From the NCBI RefSeq assembly GCF_027497995.1, contig NZ_JAODBT010000002.1:558001-622000 (forward strand): a DNA stretch of 64,000 nt, read 5' to 3'. Position numbers and translations under genes: made by a program. This stretch comes from Stenotrophomonas sp. Iso1. Lineage in GTDB: Bacteria > Pseudomonadota > Gammaproteobacteria > Xanthomonadales > Xanthomonadaceae. The notes beneath the pieces were generated by a model. The model was not told where the DNA came from and did no database searches. It saw only the letters and a list, made by a program, of their open reading frames with translations. Of this stretch, positions 8,220 to 18,129 are shown in pieces; the stretch's first letter is position 1, and the number at the start of each line of letters is the position of its first letter.

Positions 8220-10592
8220 TTAGTTCCGCAGCGGCTTGCCGGTCTTGAGCATGTGCGCGATGCGAGCCTGGGTTTTTTCCTGCTGGGCCAGTTCGACGAA
8301 GTGCTTGCGCTCCAGAGTAAGCAGCCACTCTTCGTCAACCAGTGTGTTGCGGTCGACGTTGCCGCCGCACAGCACGGTGGCGATGCGCTCGGCGATTTCG
8401 TAGTCGTATGGGCTGATGAAGCGGCCTTCCAGCATGTTGACCAGCATCATCTTGAAGGTAGCAATGCCAACGTCACCGGCCACGCGGACACGGCGTGCCG
8501 GCATCGGCGGACGGTAACCACCTTCGGCCAATACGGTGACTTCAGCCTTGGCGATGTGCAGCAGCTCGAAGCTGTTGAACACGACCTTGTCGGTGGCGCG
8601 CATCAGGCCCAGTTCCTTGGCGTTGACCGCCGAGTTGGACACCTTGGCCATGGCGACGGTTTCAAAGGTCTTTTTCAGCTCGGCGAATACATCGCCGTCG
8701 GCACCTGCGGCCTGCGAGGCACGTACTGCCAGTTCCTTCAACCCACCGCCGGCCGGCAGAAGGCCGACGCCGGCTTCGACCAGGCCGATGTAGCTTTCCA
8801 GTGCGGCAACCGACTTGGCCGCGTGCATCTGGAATTCGCAGCCGCCACCCAATGCCAGGCCGCGCACGGCGGTCACCACCGGCACGGTGGCGTACTTGAT
8901 GCGCTGGCTGGTGCGCTGGAAGTTGGCGACCATCGCCTCGAACTCAGCAATCTTGCCGGCCTGCAATGCAGCAAGTGCACCGGACAGGTCGGCACCGGCC
9001 GAGAACGGCTCTTTGTTCTGCCAGATCACCACGCCCTTGAACTGCTTCTCCGACAGGCCGATGGCGTGCTGGATGCCATCCAGCACTTGGTCGGAGACAG
9101 TGTTCATCTTGGTCTTGAAGCTGATGACACCGATGCCGTCGCCGTCGGTCCACAGGCGGATGCCATCGTTTTCGAACACGGTTTCGCCCTGTGCGAACTT
9201 CTCGCCCAGCAATGCGTCGGGGAAGCGCTGGCGCTGGTACACCGGCAGCGACGAGCGCGGCACCAGTGCGTTCTGCGACGGACTGTAGCTGCCTTCGGCG
9301 GCGTGCACGCCGTCACGGCCGTCCAATACCCAAGCTGGCAGCGGGGCGCTGCTCATGCTCTTGCCGGCGGCGATGTCGTCGGCGATCCACTGTGCCACTT
9401 GCTTCCAGCCCGCTGCCTGCCAGGTTTCGAACGGGCCCAGTGACCAGCCGTAGCCCCAGCGGATGGCCAGGTCCACGTCACGCGCGGTTTCGGCGATGTC
9501 GGCCAAGTGGTAAGCGCTGTAATGGAACAGGTCGCGGAAGCTCGCCCACAAGAACTGCGCGTGCGGGTGCTGGCTTTCGCGCAGCTTGGCGAACTTCTCG
9601 GCGGGGTTCTTGATCTTCAGGATCTCGACCACTTCCGGCGCGGCGGTACGATCAGCCGGGCGGTAGTCCTGCTTCTGCAGGTCGATCACCACGATGTCCT
9701 TGCCGACCTTGCGGAAGATGCCGGCGCCGGTCTTCTGGCCCAGGGCACCCTTGGCGATCAGCGCCTCCAGCCACACGGGCGACTTGAAGTATTGGTGCCA
9801 CGGGTCGTCAGGCAGGGTGTCGCCCATGGTCTTGATGACGTGCGCCATGGTGTCCAAGCCGACCACGTCCGAGGTGCGGTAGGTCGCCGACTTCGGGCGG
9901 CCAACCAGAGGGCCGGTCAGGCCGTCCACTTCGTCAAAGCCCAGGCCAAACTGCTGGGTGTGATGGATGGTGGACAGGATCGAGAACACGCCGATGCGGT
10001 TGCCGATGAAATTCGGGGTGTCCTTGGCGTACACCACGCCCTTGCCGAGGTTGGTGGTCAGGAAGGTTTCCAGACCTTCCAGCACCGACTTATCGGTGGT
10101 CTTGGCCGGGATCAGCTCAGCAAGGTGCATGTAGCGCGGCGGATTGAAGAAATGCACGCCACTGAAACGGTGGCGCAGCTCTTCGGGCAGCACATCGGCG
10201 AGCTTGTTGATGCCCAGGCCCGAGGTGTTGGAGGCCAGCACCGCGTGTTCGTTCACGAACGGCGCGATCTTCTTGTACAGGTCCTGCTTCCAGTCCATCC
10301 GTTCAGCGATGGCTTCGATGATCAGGTCGCAGTCGCGCAGTTGCTCAAGGCCGGAGTCGTAGTTGGCCGGGGTAATGGCTTCGGCCAGCGACTTGCTGGC
10401 CAACGGCGCGGGGCTCAGTTTGCCTAGGTTTGCGATGGCCTTGAGCACGATGCCGTCGGCCGGGCCTTCTTTGGCGGCCAGGTCGAACAGGACGGTGTCG
10501 ATGCCGGCATTGGTCAGGTGGGCGGCGATCTGCGCACCCATGACGCCTGCGCCAAGGACGGCGGCGCGGCGGACAAGCAGGGAATTGGACAT
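8220..10592 (-). CDS. fadB: 3-Hydroxyacyl-CoA dehydrogenase / enoyl-CoA hydratase, dehydrogenase domain first
   Basis: This 790-residue multifunctional enzyme does the hydration and NAD-dependent dehydrogenation steps of beta-oxidation. The start at 10592 gives MSNSLLVRRAAVLGAGVMGAQIA, placing the Rossmann GAGVMG motif at the N-terminus. The dehydrogenase domains run to about residue 400 and include SNTSGLGI and GVHFFNPPRYMHL. The C-terminal crotonase domain has the oxyanion motif VRGLALGGGCEFQM. The order is the reverse of E. coli FadB and matches the FadN/YusL type. It is followed by the thiolase and preceded by the TetR gene (34-nt gap). Confidence 0.9.
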   Translation of the reverse strand: MSNSLLVRRAAVLGAGVMGAQIAAHLTNAGIDTVLFDLAAKEGPADGIVLKAIANLGKLSPAPLASKSLAEAITPANYDSGLEQLRDCDLIIEAIAERMDWKQDLYKKIAPFVNEHAVLASNTSGLGINKLADVLPEELRHRFSGVHFFNPPRYMHLAELIPAKTTDKSVLEGLETFLTTNLGKGVVYAKDTPNFIGNRIGVFSILSTIHHTQQFGLGFDEVDGLTGPLVGRPKSATYRTSDVVGLDTMAHVIKTMGDTLPDDPWHQYFKSPVWLEALIAKGALGQKTGAGIFRKVGKDIVVIDLQKQDYRPADRTAAPEVVEILKIKNPAEKFAKLRESQHPHAQFLWASFRDLFHYSAYHLADIAETARDVDLAIRWGYGWSLGPFETWQAAGWKQVAQWIADDIAAGKSMSSAPLPAWVLDGRDGVHAAEGSYSPSQNALVPRSSLPVYQRQRFPDALLGEKFAQGETVFENDGIRLWTDGDGIGVISFKTKMNTVSDQVLDGIQHAIGLSEKQFKGVVIWQNKEPFSAGADLSGALAALQAGKIAEFEAMVANFQRTSQRIKYATVPVVTAVRGLALGGGCEFQMHAAKSVAALESYIGLVEAGVGLLPAGGGLKELAVRASQAAGADGDVFAELKKTFETVAMAKVSNSAVNAKELGLMRATDKVVFNSFELLHIAKAEVTVLAEGGYRPPMPARRVRVAGDVGIATFKMMLVNMLEGRFISPYDYEIAERIATVLCGGNVDRNTLVDEEWLLTLERKHFVELAQQEKTQARIAHMLKTGKPLRN

Positions 10593-10626
10593 ATCGATAA
10601 ACCTTTGGTCTGCGATGACGGGTGGA

Positions 10627-11280
10627 TCAGGTGAGAGAGGAAGAGTCCGGAGTACGTGCGCTGGCACGGAACCCGGCTTCGGCGAAATGAATCAGTTCCT
10701 GCGCGGCCTTGCTGCGATGCGCGGCCTCGCTGATGTTGTGCGGGCGCTTGATCAGCCCAAAGTCGGCCATGGCGTAGGTCAGGGCGCCGGCCAGGAAGTC
10801 CAGGCGCCAGTACAGGTCTTCCTTGGTCAGGCCTGGCACGCAGGCGCCGATGGCCTTGCCGAATTCACGCAGCACGTGGCCGTAGTGGTCGGACAGGAAC
10901 TTGCGCAGGCTGTCGTTCTTCTCGGCGTAGGCGCGGGCAATGACGCGGACGAAGGCGCCGCCGCTCTGGCGGTCCTGGGCCATGGCAAGCGCCGGCTCGA
11001 CAAAAGCTGCCAACACGGCGCGCAGGTCGCCGGGACGGGCGCTGCGGGCCTGTTCCAGCTGGCTCAGGCGGGCGCTGGTCATCTCGTCCATGCGTCGGCG
11101 GAACACTTCATTGACCAGGTTTTCCTTGGACCCGAAGTGGTAGTTGACCGCGGCGATGTTTACATCCGCGTGACTGGTTACCTGCCGCAGCGAGGTGCCG
11201 GCGAAGCCGTACTGGGCGAACAGTTCTTCGGCTGCGCCGAGGATCCGGTCTTTGGTGGAAAAGCTGGCGGGTTTGCCCAT
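10627..11280 (-). CDS. TetR/AcrR-family regulator, PsrA-like, of beta-oxidation
   Basis: This 217-residue protein has an N-terminal TetR helix-turn-helix (KDRILGAAEELFAQYGFAGTSLRQVT, with NYHFGSKENLVNEVF) and a helical ligand-binding domain. The start at 11280 (MGKPASFST) is preferred over an upstream ATG because that one would overlap a CAAAC-N4-GTTTG palindrome, the operator type reported for PsrA of Pseudomonas. Together with the adjacent fadB and fadA genes this suggests an acyl-CoA-responsive repressor that controls itself and the operon. The functional assignment is inference from context plus operator. Confidence 0.8.
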   Translation of the reverse strand: MGKPASFSTKDRILGAAEELFAQYGFAGTSLRQVTSHADVNIAAVNYHFGSKENLVNEVFRRRMDEMTSARLSQLEQARSARPGDLRAVLAAFVEPALAMAQDRQSGGAFVRVIARAYAEKNDSLRKFLSDHYGHVLREFGKAIGACVPGLTKEDLYWRLDFLAGALTYAMADFGLIKRPHNISEAAHRSKAAQELIHFAEAGFRASARTPDSSSLT

Positions 11281-11295
11281 GGTCACGAAATCAAT

Positions 11296-11309
11296 CAAAC
11301 GATTGTTTG
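11296..11309. promoter_or_regulatory. PsrA-type operator
   Basis: CAAAC (11296-11300) and GTTTG (11305-11309) with a 4-nt spacer match the known PsrA consensus of [CG]AAAC-N2-4-GTTT[GC]. The site lies 16 nt upstream of the regulator's chosen start. Confidence 0.6.
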
Positions 11310-11393
11310 GATCCTACGCCCGGCGCCGGCCTTGGGTCATGCTGCGATGCAGCATCATTCATGTACCGCTGTGCAAAGGCCGGGAGCAACCGG

Positions 11394-11447
11394 TAGAATC
11401 AGCCACCGCAATTCAGGCTAAGCCCGCGTCCGCACGCGGGTTTTTTT
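11394..11447 (+). promoter_or_regulatory. -10 element and intrinsic terminator ahead of ndk
   Basis: TAGAAT at 11394-11399 looks like a -10 box. Only about 24 nt later CCCGCGT (11423-11429) pairs with ACGCGGG (11434-11440), followed by seven T. A short terminated RNA or an attenuator upstream of ndk is possible. The -35 region is weak. Confidence 0.45.
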
Positions 11448-11489
11448 CATGTACCCTCGGGCCAGCCGGCCCAGACACCGGAGATTCCC

Positions 11490-11915
11490 ATGGCGCTCGA
11501 GCGCACTCTTTCCATCATCAAGCCCGACGCCGTTGCCAAGAACGTGATCGGCGAAATCTACGCCCGCTTCGAAAAGGCCGGCCTGAAGGTTGTGGCCGCC
11601 AAGTACAAGCAGCTGTCGCGTCGTGAGGCAGAAGGCTTCTACGCCGTGCACCGCGAGCGTCCGTTCTTCAACGCGCTGGTTGAGTTCATGATCTCCGGCC
11701 CGGTGATGATCCAGGCGCTGGAAGGCGAGAACGCTGTGCTGGCACACCGCGACCTGCTGGGCGCCACCAATCCGAAGGACGCAGCGCCGGGCACCATCCG
11801 CGCTGATTTCGCCGATTCCATCGACGCCAACGCCGCACACGGTTCGGATTCGGTCGAGAATGCAGCCAATGAAGTGGCTTACTTCTTCGCCGCCACCGAA
11901 GTGGTTTCGCGCTAA
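11490..11915 (+). CDS. ndk: Nucleoside diphosphate kinase
   Basis: Ndk transfers the gamma phosphate from ATP to nucleoside diphosphates through a phosphohistidine. The 141 residues are the usual length. The N-terminus [12 protein letters not shown] is canonical, and the active-site His is His117 in NAAHGSDS. The gene stands in front of rlmN, an arrangement also seen in enterics. A terminator-like hairpin 42 nt upstream may modulate expression. Confidence 0.97.
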   Translation: MALERTLSIIKPDAVAKNVIGEIYARFEKAGLKVVAAKYKQLSRREAEGFYAVHRERPFFNALVEFMISGPVMIQALEGENAVLAHRDLLGATNPKDAAPGTIRADFADSIDANAAHGSDSVENAANEVAYFFAATEVVSR

Positions 11916-11925
11916 GTAGCAAGTA

Positions 11926-13146
11926 ATGAAGGTTGAAGCCGTGAACGAGGTCGTACAGACACCCGCCATCCAGCCGCTGCCGAAAACGGCCCCGACTGCT
12001 GGCAAGCAGAACCTGCTCGACCTCGATCGCGCGGGGCTGGAACACTTTTTCGTCGATATGCTCGGCGAGCAGAAGTTCCGTGCCCATCAAGTGATGAAGT
12101 GGATTCACCATCGCTACGTCACCGATTTCGACCAGATGACTGACCTCGGCAAGGCGCTGCGCGCCAAGCTGCATGCGCATGCCGAGGTCATCGTCCCGAA
12201 CATCGTGTTCGACAAGCCCTCCGTCGATGGCACTCACAAGTGGCTGCTGGCGATGGGCGTGGATGGCAAGAACGCCATCGAAACGGTGTACATCCCCGAT
12301 AAAACCCGCGGCACGCTGTGCGTGTCCTCGCAGGTCGGTTGCGCGTTGAACTGCACGTTCTGTTCAACCGCCACCCAGGGCTTCAACCGCAACCTGAGCA
12401 CTGCTGAAATCATCGGCCAGGTGTGGGTTGCGGCGCGCCATCTGGGTAACGTGCCGCATCAGATGCGCCGCCTCACCAACGTGGTGATGATGGGCATGGG
12501 CGAGCCGTTGATGAATTTCGACAACGTCGTGCGCGCCATGAGCATCATGCGCGACGACCTGGGTTACGGCCTGGCCAACAAGCGCGTGACGTTGTCCACC
12601 TCGGGCTTGGTGCCGATGATCGACCGTTTGTCGGTCGAGAGCGACGTGTCGCTGGCAGTGTCGCTGCACGCCGCCAACGATGAGTTGCGTGAATCGCTGG
12701 TGCCGCTCAACAAGAAGTACCCGATTGCCGAGTTGATGGCTTCTTGCGCGCGTTATCTGCGCGGCAACAAGAAGCGCGATTCGGTGACGTTCGAGTACAC
12801 GCTGATGAAGGGCATCAACGACCAGCCCGAGCATGCGCGTCAGCTGGCGCGGCTGATGCGTCAGTTCGACAACGCCGTGCAGGCGAAGGATTCGGGTAAG
12901 GTCAATTTGATTCCATTCAATCCGTTCCCCGGTACGCGCTATGAGCGTTCGGACGAGGAGCAGATTCGCGCCTTCCAGAAGATCCTGCTCGATTCGCAGG
13001 TACTCACGATGGTGCGACGTACCCGCGGCGATGACATCGATGCGGCTTGTGGCCAGCTGAAAGGGCAGGTCATGGATCGCACCCGCCGTCAGGCCGAATT
13101 CAACCGTCTGCTGCAAGCGCAGGAGAACGGGGATGCCATTGCCTGA
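11926..13146 (+). CDS. rlmN: Dual-specificity 23S rRNA A2503 / tRNA A37 C2-methyltransferase
   Basis: RlmN is a radical SAM enzyme that methylates C2 of A2503 in 23S rRNA and A37 in some tRNAs. The 406-residue protein has the cluster motif CALNCTFC (Cys139, Cys143, Cys146), the MGMGEPLMN motif, and the C-terminal DIDAACGQL whose Cys takes part in the methyl transfer. The N-terminus is about 20 residues longer than in E. coli. The gene begins 10 nt after ndk and overlaps the next gene by 14 nt. Confidence 0.96.
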   Translation: MKVEAVNEVVQTPAIQPLPKTAPTAGKQNLLDLDRAGLEHFFVDMLGEQKFRAHQVMKWIHHRYVTDFDQMTDLGKALRAKLHAHAEVIVPNIVFDKPSVDGTHKWLLAMGVDGKNAIETVYIPDKTRGTLCVSSQVGCALNCTFCSTATQGFNRNLSTAEIIGQVWVAARHLGNVPHQMRRLTNVVMMGMGEPLMNFDNVVRAMSIMRDDLGYGLANKRVTLSTSGLVPMIDRLSVESDVSLAVSLHAANDELRESLVPLNKKYPIAELMASCARYLRGNKKRDSVTFEYTLMKGINDQPEHARQLARLMRQFDNAVQAKDSGKVNLIPFNPFPGTRYERSDEEQIRAFQKILLDSQVLTMVRRTRGDDIDAACGQLKGQVMDRTRRQAEFNRLLQAQENGDAIA

Positions 13147-13936
13147 TCGTCTGCTCCTGCTGTTGATCGCCGCGATGCTGCTTGCCGGCTGCGGAAGCAA
13201 TCACGGCATGAAGATCGGCAAGATCAAGGGCGAACAATGGGCCGAGCCGGGCTACGACGTTGGTGATGATCGTAAGGCGCGCAATCGCGTGAAGTACGAG
13301 GAGCTGATGACCGTAGTTGGTGATCGCTTCAAGCGCGGTGAGCTGGATGATGCGATGAAATTCGCCCGCGCCGCGCAGAAACTCGATCCCAAGGCACCCG
13401 ATCCTCATACCGCGCAGGCGGTCATCGAAAGCCGTCGCGGCCAGGTCGTCGCGGCGGGCGAGGCTTATCGCAAGGCTGCGGAGCTGGCGCCCAGGCGCGG
13501 GGACGTGCTCAATAATTACGGCACTTGGCTGTGCGGCAACGGGCATCCGGCCGAAGCCTTGGTCTGGTTCGATCGCGCAATGGCGGACCCTGAATACGAT
13601 TCACGGGCCGAGGCACTCGCCAATGCTGGCGGTTGTGCACTGGATGCGGGGCAGTCCGAGCGCGCGCAGGCAGATCTGCGCCAAGCATTGGCACTGGCCC
13701 CGAACAACCCCTATGCGTTGGAGTCGATGGCGCGCAACGAAGTGTTACACGGTCGATATTTTGAGGCGAGAGCCTTCTACCAGCGGCGTCTCGCGGCTGC
13801 GCCGGCAACGGTTTCCGTGTTACAACTTGCCATTCAGGTAGAAGAGCGGCTGGGCGACAGGACTGCTGCCGGTCGGTTTCAACAGCGGTTGCGCGAAGAG
13901 TTTCCTTCAGACGCGGCCTCGAATCCCCAAGGCTGA
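13133..13936 (+). CDS. pilF: Type IV pilus biogenesis/stability lipoprotein PilF/PilW
   Basis: The 267-residue protein starts with a lipoprotein signal ([11 protein letters not shown], lipidated Cys20). It then holds several TPR-like helical repeats, for example [20 protein letters not shown] and [17 protein letters not shown]. PilF is the outer-membrane pilotin that places and assembles the PilQ secretin. Position between rlmN and a rodZ-like gene is conserved in Xanthomonadaceae and Pseudomonas. It overlaps rlmN by 14 nt, so translation is probably coupled. Confidence 0.92.
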   Translation: MPLPDRLLLLLIAAMLLAGCGSNHGMKIGKIKGEQWAEPGYDVGDDRKARNRVKYEELMTVVGDRFKRGELDDAMKFARAAQKLDPKAPDPHTAQAVIESRRGQVVAAGEAYRKAAELAPRRGDVLNNYGTWLCGNGHPAEALVWFDRAMADPEYDSRAEALANAGGCALDAGQSERAQADLRQALALAPNNPYALESMARNEVLHGRYFEARAFYQRRLAAAPATVSVLQLAIQVEERLGDRTAAGRFQQRLREEFPSDAASNPQG

Positions 13937-13942
13937 TGCATT

Positions 13943-14791
13943 GTGATCAATGATCCGGGTGTGAACGCTCTAGAAGGTGTGATGGGATGTGGCGAGCAGC
14001 TCCGCAAGGCCCGTGAGGCCGCGGGATTGTCGCTGGAAGAAGTTGCCAGTCAGTTGCATATGCCGGTCCAGGTTGTGGGCTCGCTGGAAGCCGAACGCTG
14101 GGATCGCCTTGGTGCGCCGGTGTTCGTGCGGGGTCAGTTGCGCAGCTATGCGCGCTTGCTCAAAGTCGATCTACAGGGTCTGTTGCAGCAGGCGCAGATC
14201 GCGCCGATAGTGCCGCCCACGCTGATTAGTCACACGCATACACCGCCCATCCGGCGGATGGCTGAAAACATCGGGCGCCGCGCGGTGTATGTGGTGATTA
14301 CCGCCGTGCTGGCGGTGCCGGTGTGGTACGTGATCAGTGGCAGCACCAGCAAGGCGCCGCCAAGCACGGCCTCGTTGGATGTCGTGCCGCCTGCTGAGGC
14401 GTCGGCTCGTGGGCAGGCATCGGTTCTGTCGCCGAATGCTTCTGTGCAACCGGCTGCGGTCAAACAGAATGACCCTTACATTGCCTCCATGGCGCCGATT
14501 TCCCGGCCAGCGGTCGCTGCCCCGGCAGCTGCCCTGGTGCTGCGCTTCAAGGGTGACAGTTGGGTGGAAATTTCCGCGCCGGACGGTTCATCAGTCGAAA
14601 AGGCTCTGATCCGTGCGGGCGAGACGCGTAGCTTTGGTGCCGGTCAGGTAGGCCGCATGGTGCTGGGTAACGCGGCGGATGTGGAGGTTCAGCAGGCCTC
14701 CGGTAACGTCGATCTGGCGCCGTACAAGCGCGGCAATGTGGCCCGCTTTACGGTATCCTCTGACGGCTTCGTGGCGCCGGTTTCGCACTGA
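13943..14791 (+). CDS. rodZ: RodZ-like cytoskeletal helix-turn-helix membrane protein
   Basis: The 282-residue protein has a cytoplasmic HTH of the RodZ type (about 14-75, LRKAREAAGLSLEEVASQL with FVRGQLRSYARLLKVD), one membrane segment (about 112-132), a Pro/Ala-rich linker and a C-terminal periplasmic DUF4115 beta domain (LRFKGDSWVEISAPDG). RodZ links MreB to the cell wall machinery and controls rod shape. The start is GTG at 13943, 6 nt after pilF; an ATG at 13982 is an alternative that still keeps the whole HTH. Confidence 0.88.
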   Translation: MINDPGVNALEGVMGCGEQLRKAREAAGLSLEEVASQLHMPVQVVGSLEAERWDRLGAPVFVRGQLRSYARLLKVDLQGLLQQAQIAPIVPPTLISHTHTPPIRRMAENIGRRAVYVVITAVLAVPVWYVISGSTSKAPPSTASLDVVPPAEASARGQASVLSPNASVQPAAVKQNDPYIASMAPISRPAVAAPAAALVLRFKGDSWVEISAPDGSSVEKALIRAGETRSFGAGQVGRMVLGNAADVEVQQASGNVDLAPYKRGNVARFTVSSDGFVAPVSH

Positions 14792-14846
14792 AACAAGGCG
14801 TTGATCAATACAACAAGGCTCCCCGTCAGGGCGAGCGAGAGTACGC

Positions 14847-15488
14847 ATGGCGATTGACGACCTGCTCGACGAGCACGAACAAAGTGAACGCGTCCGCACT
14901 TGGCTGCGCAAAAATGGCGCCGGAATCCTCAGCGGAGTAATTCTTGGCGTTGGCGCCATTGCCGGCTGGCAGTGGTGGCAGAAGGAACAGGTAGGCAAGT
15001 TGGCCGAGGCCAATGTCCGCTACGAAGCGGTGTCACGCAGCCTGCAATCCAAGAAGCTGGATGACGCCGCCAAGGAAGTTGCTGCCCTGGGAAGTGGCAA
15101 GGCTGGCATCTATGCCGACCTGGCTTCGTTGGAGTTGGCCAAGGCGCAGGTCGAGGCGGGCAAGAACGAAGACGCCATCAAGACCTTGCGCGCGCTGAAG
15201 ACCGAGGGCGAATTCAAGGCGCTGATCGACCAGCGCGTGGCGCGCCTGCTGATTGAAACCGGCAAGGCGGATGAAGCGGTCAAGTTGATTGGCGCAGCCG
15301 ATGACAGCGCCAGCCTGGAAATTCGCGGCGATGCCCTGATCGCGCAGAACAAGCGCGACGAGGCCCGCGAGCTGTATACGCAAGCGTTGGCCAAGCTCGA
15401 TGTGGCTGCGCCGCAGCGCCGTCTGCTCGAAACCAAATTGATGGATGCTGGCGGTACCGTGGCCGATCCTGCAGCGGAGAAGATTTGA
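14847..15488 (+). CDS. yfgM: YfgM-type TPR protein, ancillary SecYEG partner
   Basis: The 213-residue protein has a short acidic cytoplasmic N-terminus (MAIDDLLDEHEQSERVRTWLRKNG), one membrane segment (about 25-44, ending in GWQWW) and a periplasmic TPR-like domain. In E. coli YfgM contacts SecYEG and the chaperone PpiD and passes on newly exported proteins. It lies directly upstream of bamB, as in other gammaproteobacteria, and its TGA overlaps the bamB ATG by one base. Confidence 0.88.
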   Translation: MAIDDLLDEHEQSERVRTWLRKNGAGILSGVILGVGAIAGWQWWQKEQVGKLAEANVRYEAVSRSLQSKKLDDAAKEVAALGSGKAGIYADLASLELAKAQVEAGKNEDAIKTLRALKTEGEFKALIDQRVARLLIETGKADEAVKLIGAADDSASLEIRGDALIAQNKRDEARELYTQALAKLDVAAPQRRLLETKLMDAGGTVADPAAEKI

Positions 15489-16684
15489 TGAAGCTCAAGC
15501 ATGTTGCAGGTCTGGCGCTGGTAGCGATGACGCTGACCGGTTGCTCCACGGTCAAGGGCTGGTTCGCCGGTAAGGACGCTGAAGCCAAGAAGGCATTGGA
15601 ACCGGCGGAGCTGGTGAAGTTTGAGCCGACCCTCAAGGTCAGCAAGATCTGGTCCACCAGTGTCGGTAAGGGCGAGGGCCGCATTGGCCTGCGTCAAGTG
15701 CCGATGGTGGCTGATGGCCGCGTTTATGCGGCAGCGGTGGAAGGCGGCGTGCATGCGCTGGACCTGCAGACCGGTAGGGAAGTATGGGAATACAAGCCGG
15801 CCAAGGAAAAGAAGAAGCCCAAGCTGCGTCTTTCCGGTGGCCCGGGTGTTGGTGAAGGCCTGGTCGTGATCGGTACGCTGGACGGGCAGGTGATCGCTCT
15901 GGATGCCAGCAACGGTACCGAGAAGTGGAAGTCCAGGGTGCCAGGGGAAGTGATCGCTGCCCCGGCAATTGCCCAAGGCCTTGTGTTCGTGCGCAGCAAT
16001 GACGGTCGCACCACCGCGCTGGATGCCGCTACCGGCGAGCAGCGCTGGTTCAACACCCAGGAGCTTCCGTCGCTTACCGTGCGTGGCAACGCGCCGGTGG
16101 TGGCTGGCCCGGGTGCGCTGTTCATCGGCAACGACGACGGCACCTTGAGCGCGCTGGCCATGCAGGACGGCCGTCCGCTGTGGGAACAATCAGTAGGTAC
16201 GCCGGAAGGCCGTACCGAGCTGGAGCGCATGGCCGATATTGACGGCGCGCCGGTGCTGGAAGGTAATACGCTGTACGTGAGCAGCTTCAAGAACGAGACG
16301 ATGGCCATTGAAGGGCCTACTGGTCGTCCGTTGTGGTCGCGCGATCATGGTGGTGGCGGTGGCGTTGCGGTGACTTCCGGCAACGTCGTCGTGACCGATG
16401 GTAAGGGTACGGTTTACGGGCTGGACAAAACGTCCGGTTCGGCGATGTGGTCCCAGCAAGCGCTGGCCCGTCGTTCGGTTACAGGTGCCGCCGTCCAGGG
16501 CGACTACGCCGTGGTGGGGGATTACAAGGGTTATCTGCATTGGCTGCGGTTGAGCGATGGCGAGCTGGCCGCGCGTGCGAAGAGTGGCGGTGACGCTCTC
16601 CTGGCCGCGCCGGTAGTCGCCGACGGCATCGCGGTGGTGCAGAACGTAGATGGGAAACTGACCGCATTCCGGTTGGCCCAATAA
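15488..16684 (+). CDS. bamB: Outer membrane protein assembly factor BamB
   Basis: BamB is a lipoprotein of the BAM complex, which inserts beta-barrel proteins into the outer membrane. From the ATG at 15488 the protein is 398 residues, with lipobox LTGC (Cys19) and PQQ-type beta-propeller repeats such as GGVHALDLQTGREVWEY, GQVIALDASNGTEKW and GRTTALDAATGEQRW. The ATG overlaps the yfgM stop; a TTG one codon earlier is less likely. der follows after 12 nt. Confidence 0.95.
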   Translation: MKLKHVAGLALVAMTLTGCSTVKGWFAGKDAEAKKALEPAELVKFEPTLKVSKIWSTSVGKGEGRIGLRQVPMVADGRVYAAAVEGGVHALDLQTGREVWEYKPAKEKKKPKLRLSGGPGVGEGLVVIGTLDGQVIALDASNGTEKWKSRVPGEVIAAPAIAQGLVFVRSNDGRTTALDAATGEQRWFNTQELPSLTVRGNAPVVAGPGALFIGNDDGTLSALAMQDGRPLWEQSVGTPEGRTELERMADIDGAPVLEGNTLYVSSFKNETMAIEGPTGRPLWSRDHGGGGGVAVTSGNVVVTDGKGTVYGLDKTSGSAMWSQQALARRSVTGAAVQGDYAVVGDYKGYLHWLRLSDGELAARAKSGGDALLAAPVVADGIAVVQNVDGKLTAFRLAQ

Positions 16685-16696
16685 GGAGTACAAGCG

Positions 16697-18097
16697 ATGC
16701 TGCCTTTGGTCGCCCTGGTTGGACGGCCGAACGTCGGCAAGTCCACGATTTTCAATGCGCTTACCCGTACGCGCGATGCGCTGGTCCATGATCAGCCCGG
16801 GGTTACCCGTGATCGCAACTACGGTGTTTGCCGTCTGAACGAGGACAATCCCTTCCTGCTCGTTGATACCGGCGGTATTGCCGGTGAAGAGGAAGGGCTG
16901 GCTGGCGCCACTGCGCGCCAGGCCCGAGCCGCCGCCGGTGAGGCGGATCTGATCGTATTTGTGGTCGACGCGCGTGATGGCACGTCGGCGCTGGATGACG
17001 AGATCCTGTCGTGGCTGCGCAAACTTGCGCGGCCGACGTTGCTGTTGATCAATAAGATCGACGGTACGGACGAGAATGCCGTGCGTGCGGAGTTCGCGCG
17101 TTACGGTTTCAGTGAAATGCTGATGGTTTCTGCCGCGCACCGGCAGGGGCTGGATGATCTGCTGGACGAGATCGTCGAGCGCCTACCTGAAGAAGGCACG
17201 ACCGAGACGCTGGACAACGATCCCGCCCGTGTACGCATTGCCTTTGTTGGCCGCCCGAATGTGGGCAAGTCGACCTTGGTGAATCGTGTGCTCGGTGAGG
17301 AGCGAATGATTGCATCCGAGGTGCCGGGCACCACGCGCGATTCCATTTCCGTGGACATGGAGCGTGATGGCCAGCTGTACCGGCTGATCGACACCGCTGG
17401 CTTGCGTCGCAAGGCGCGCGTGGAAGAAGTCATCGAGAAGTTCAGCGTGGTCAAGACGCTGCGCGCCATTGAGCAGGCCCAGGTTGCGGTGTTGATGTTG
17501 GATGCCAATGAGGGCGTGACCGACCAAGACGCAAGCGTGCTGGGGGCGGTGCTTGATGCTGGGCGTGCGTTGGTGATTGCCATCAATAAGTGGGATGGCC
17601 TGACCGACTATCAGCGTGAGCAGGCTGAGGCTTTGGTGTCGCGGAAGCTCGGCTTCGTGCCGTGGGCTGAAGTGGTGCGTATCTCGGCCAAGCACGGTTC
17701 GGGCCTCAAAGAGTTGTTCCGTGCGGTGCACCGGGCGCATGACTCGGCGACGCATGAGTTCAGTACCAGCGAGGTGAACAAGGCGCTGGAAGTCGCGTAC
17801 GAAACGAATCCGCCGCCGAGCATTCGTGGCCACGTTTCCAAGTTGCGTTATGTGCATCCGGGCGGCACCAATCCGCCGACATTCATCGTCCACGGTACGC
17901 GCCTGAAGGAACTGCCCGATTCGTACAAGCGGTATCTGGAGAACTTCTTCCGCAAGCGCTTCAAGCTGGTCGGTACGCCGGTGAGCTTCCTGTTCCGCGA
18001 GGGTGCCAACCCTTACGAGGGTAAGAAGAACCCGCTGACTGATCGGCAGGTCAAGGCCAAACGGCGCTTGATGAAGCACGTGAAGGGCAAGAGGTAA
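16697..18097 (+). CDS. der: Ribosome biogenesis GTPase Der (EngA)
   Basis: Der is an essential GTPase with two G domains that helps mature the 50S subunit. The 466-residue protein has GRPNVGKS twice (residues 9-16 and again near 185), DTGG and DTAGL G3 motifs, NKID and NKWD G4 motifs, and a C-terminal KH-like domain ending in a basic tail ([13 protein letters not shown]). It is the last gene of the rlmN-bamB-der run and is followed by an intrinsic terminator. Confidence 0.97.
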   Translation: MLPLVALVGRPNVGKSTIFNALTRTRDALVHDQPGVTRDRNYGVCRLNEDNPFLLVDTGGIAGEEEGLAGATARQARAAAGEADLIVFVVDARDGTSALDDEILSWLRKLARPTLLLINKIDGTDENAVRAEFARYGFSEMLMVSAAHRQGLDDLLDEIVERLPEEGTTETLDNDPARVRIAFVGRPNVGKSTLVNRVLGEERMIASEVPGTTRDSISVDMERDGQLYRLIDTAGLRRKARVEEVIEKFSVVKTLRAIEQAQVAVLMLDANEGVTDQDASVLGAVLDAGRALVIAINKWDGLTDYQREQAEALVSRKLGFVPWAEVVRISAKHGSGLKELFRAVHRAHDSATHEFSTSEVNKALEVAYETNPPPSIRGHVSKLRYVHPGGTNPPTFIVHGTRLKELPDSYKRYLENFFRKRFKLVGTPVSFLFREGANPYEGKKNPLTDRQVKAKRRLMKHVKGKR

Positions 18098-18105
18098 TCA
18101 AGCAG

Positions 18106-18129
18106 GGGCGGCCGAAAGGTCGCCCTTTT
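18106..18129 (+). terminator. Intrinsic terminator after der
   Basis: GGGCGGCC (18106-18113), GAAA loop, GGTCGCCC (18118-18125) with one G-T wobble, then TTTT. Confidence 0.85.
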
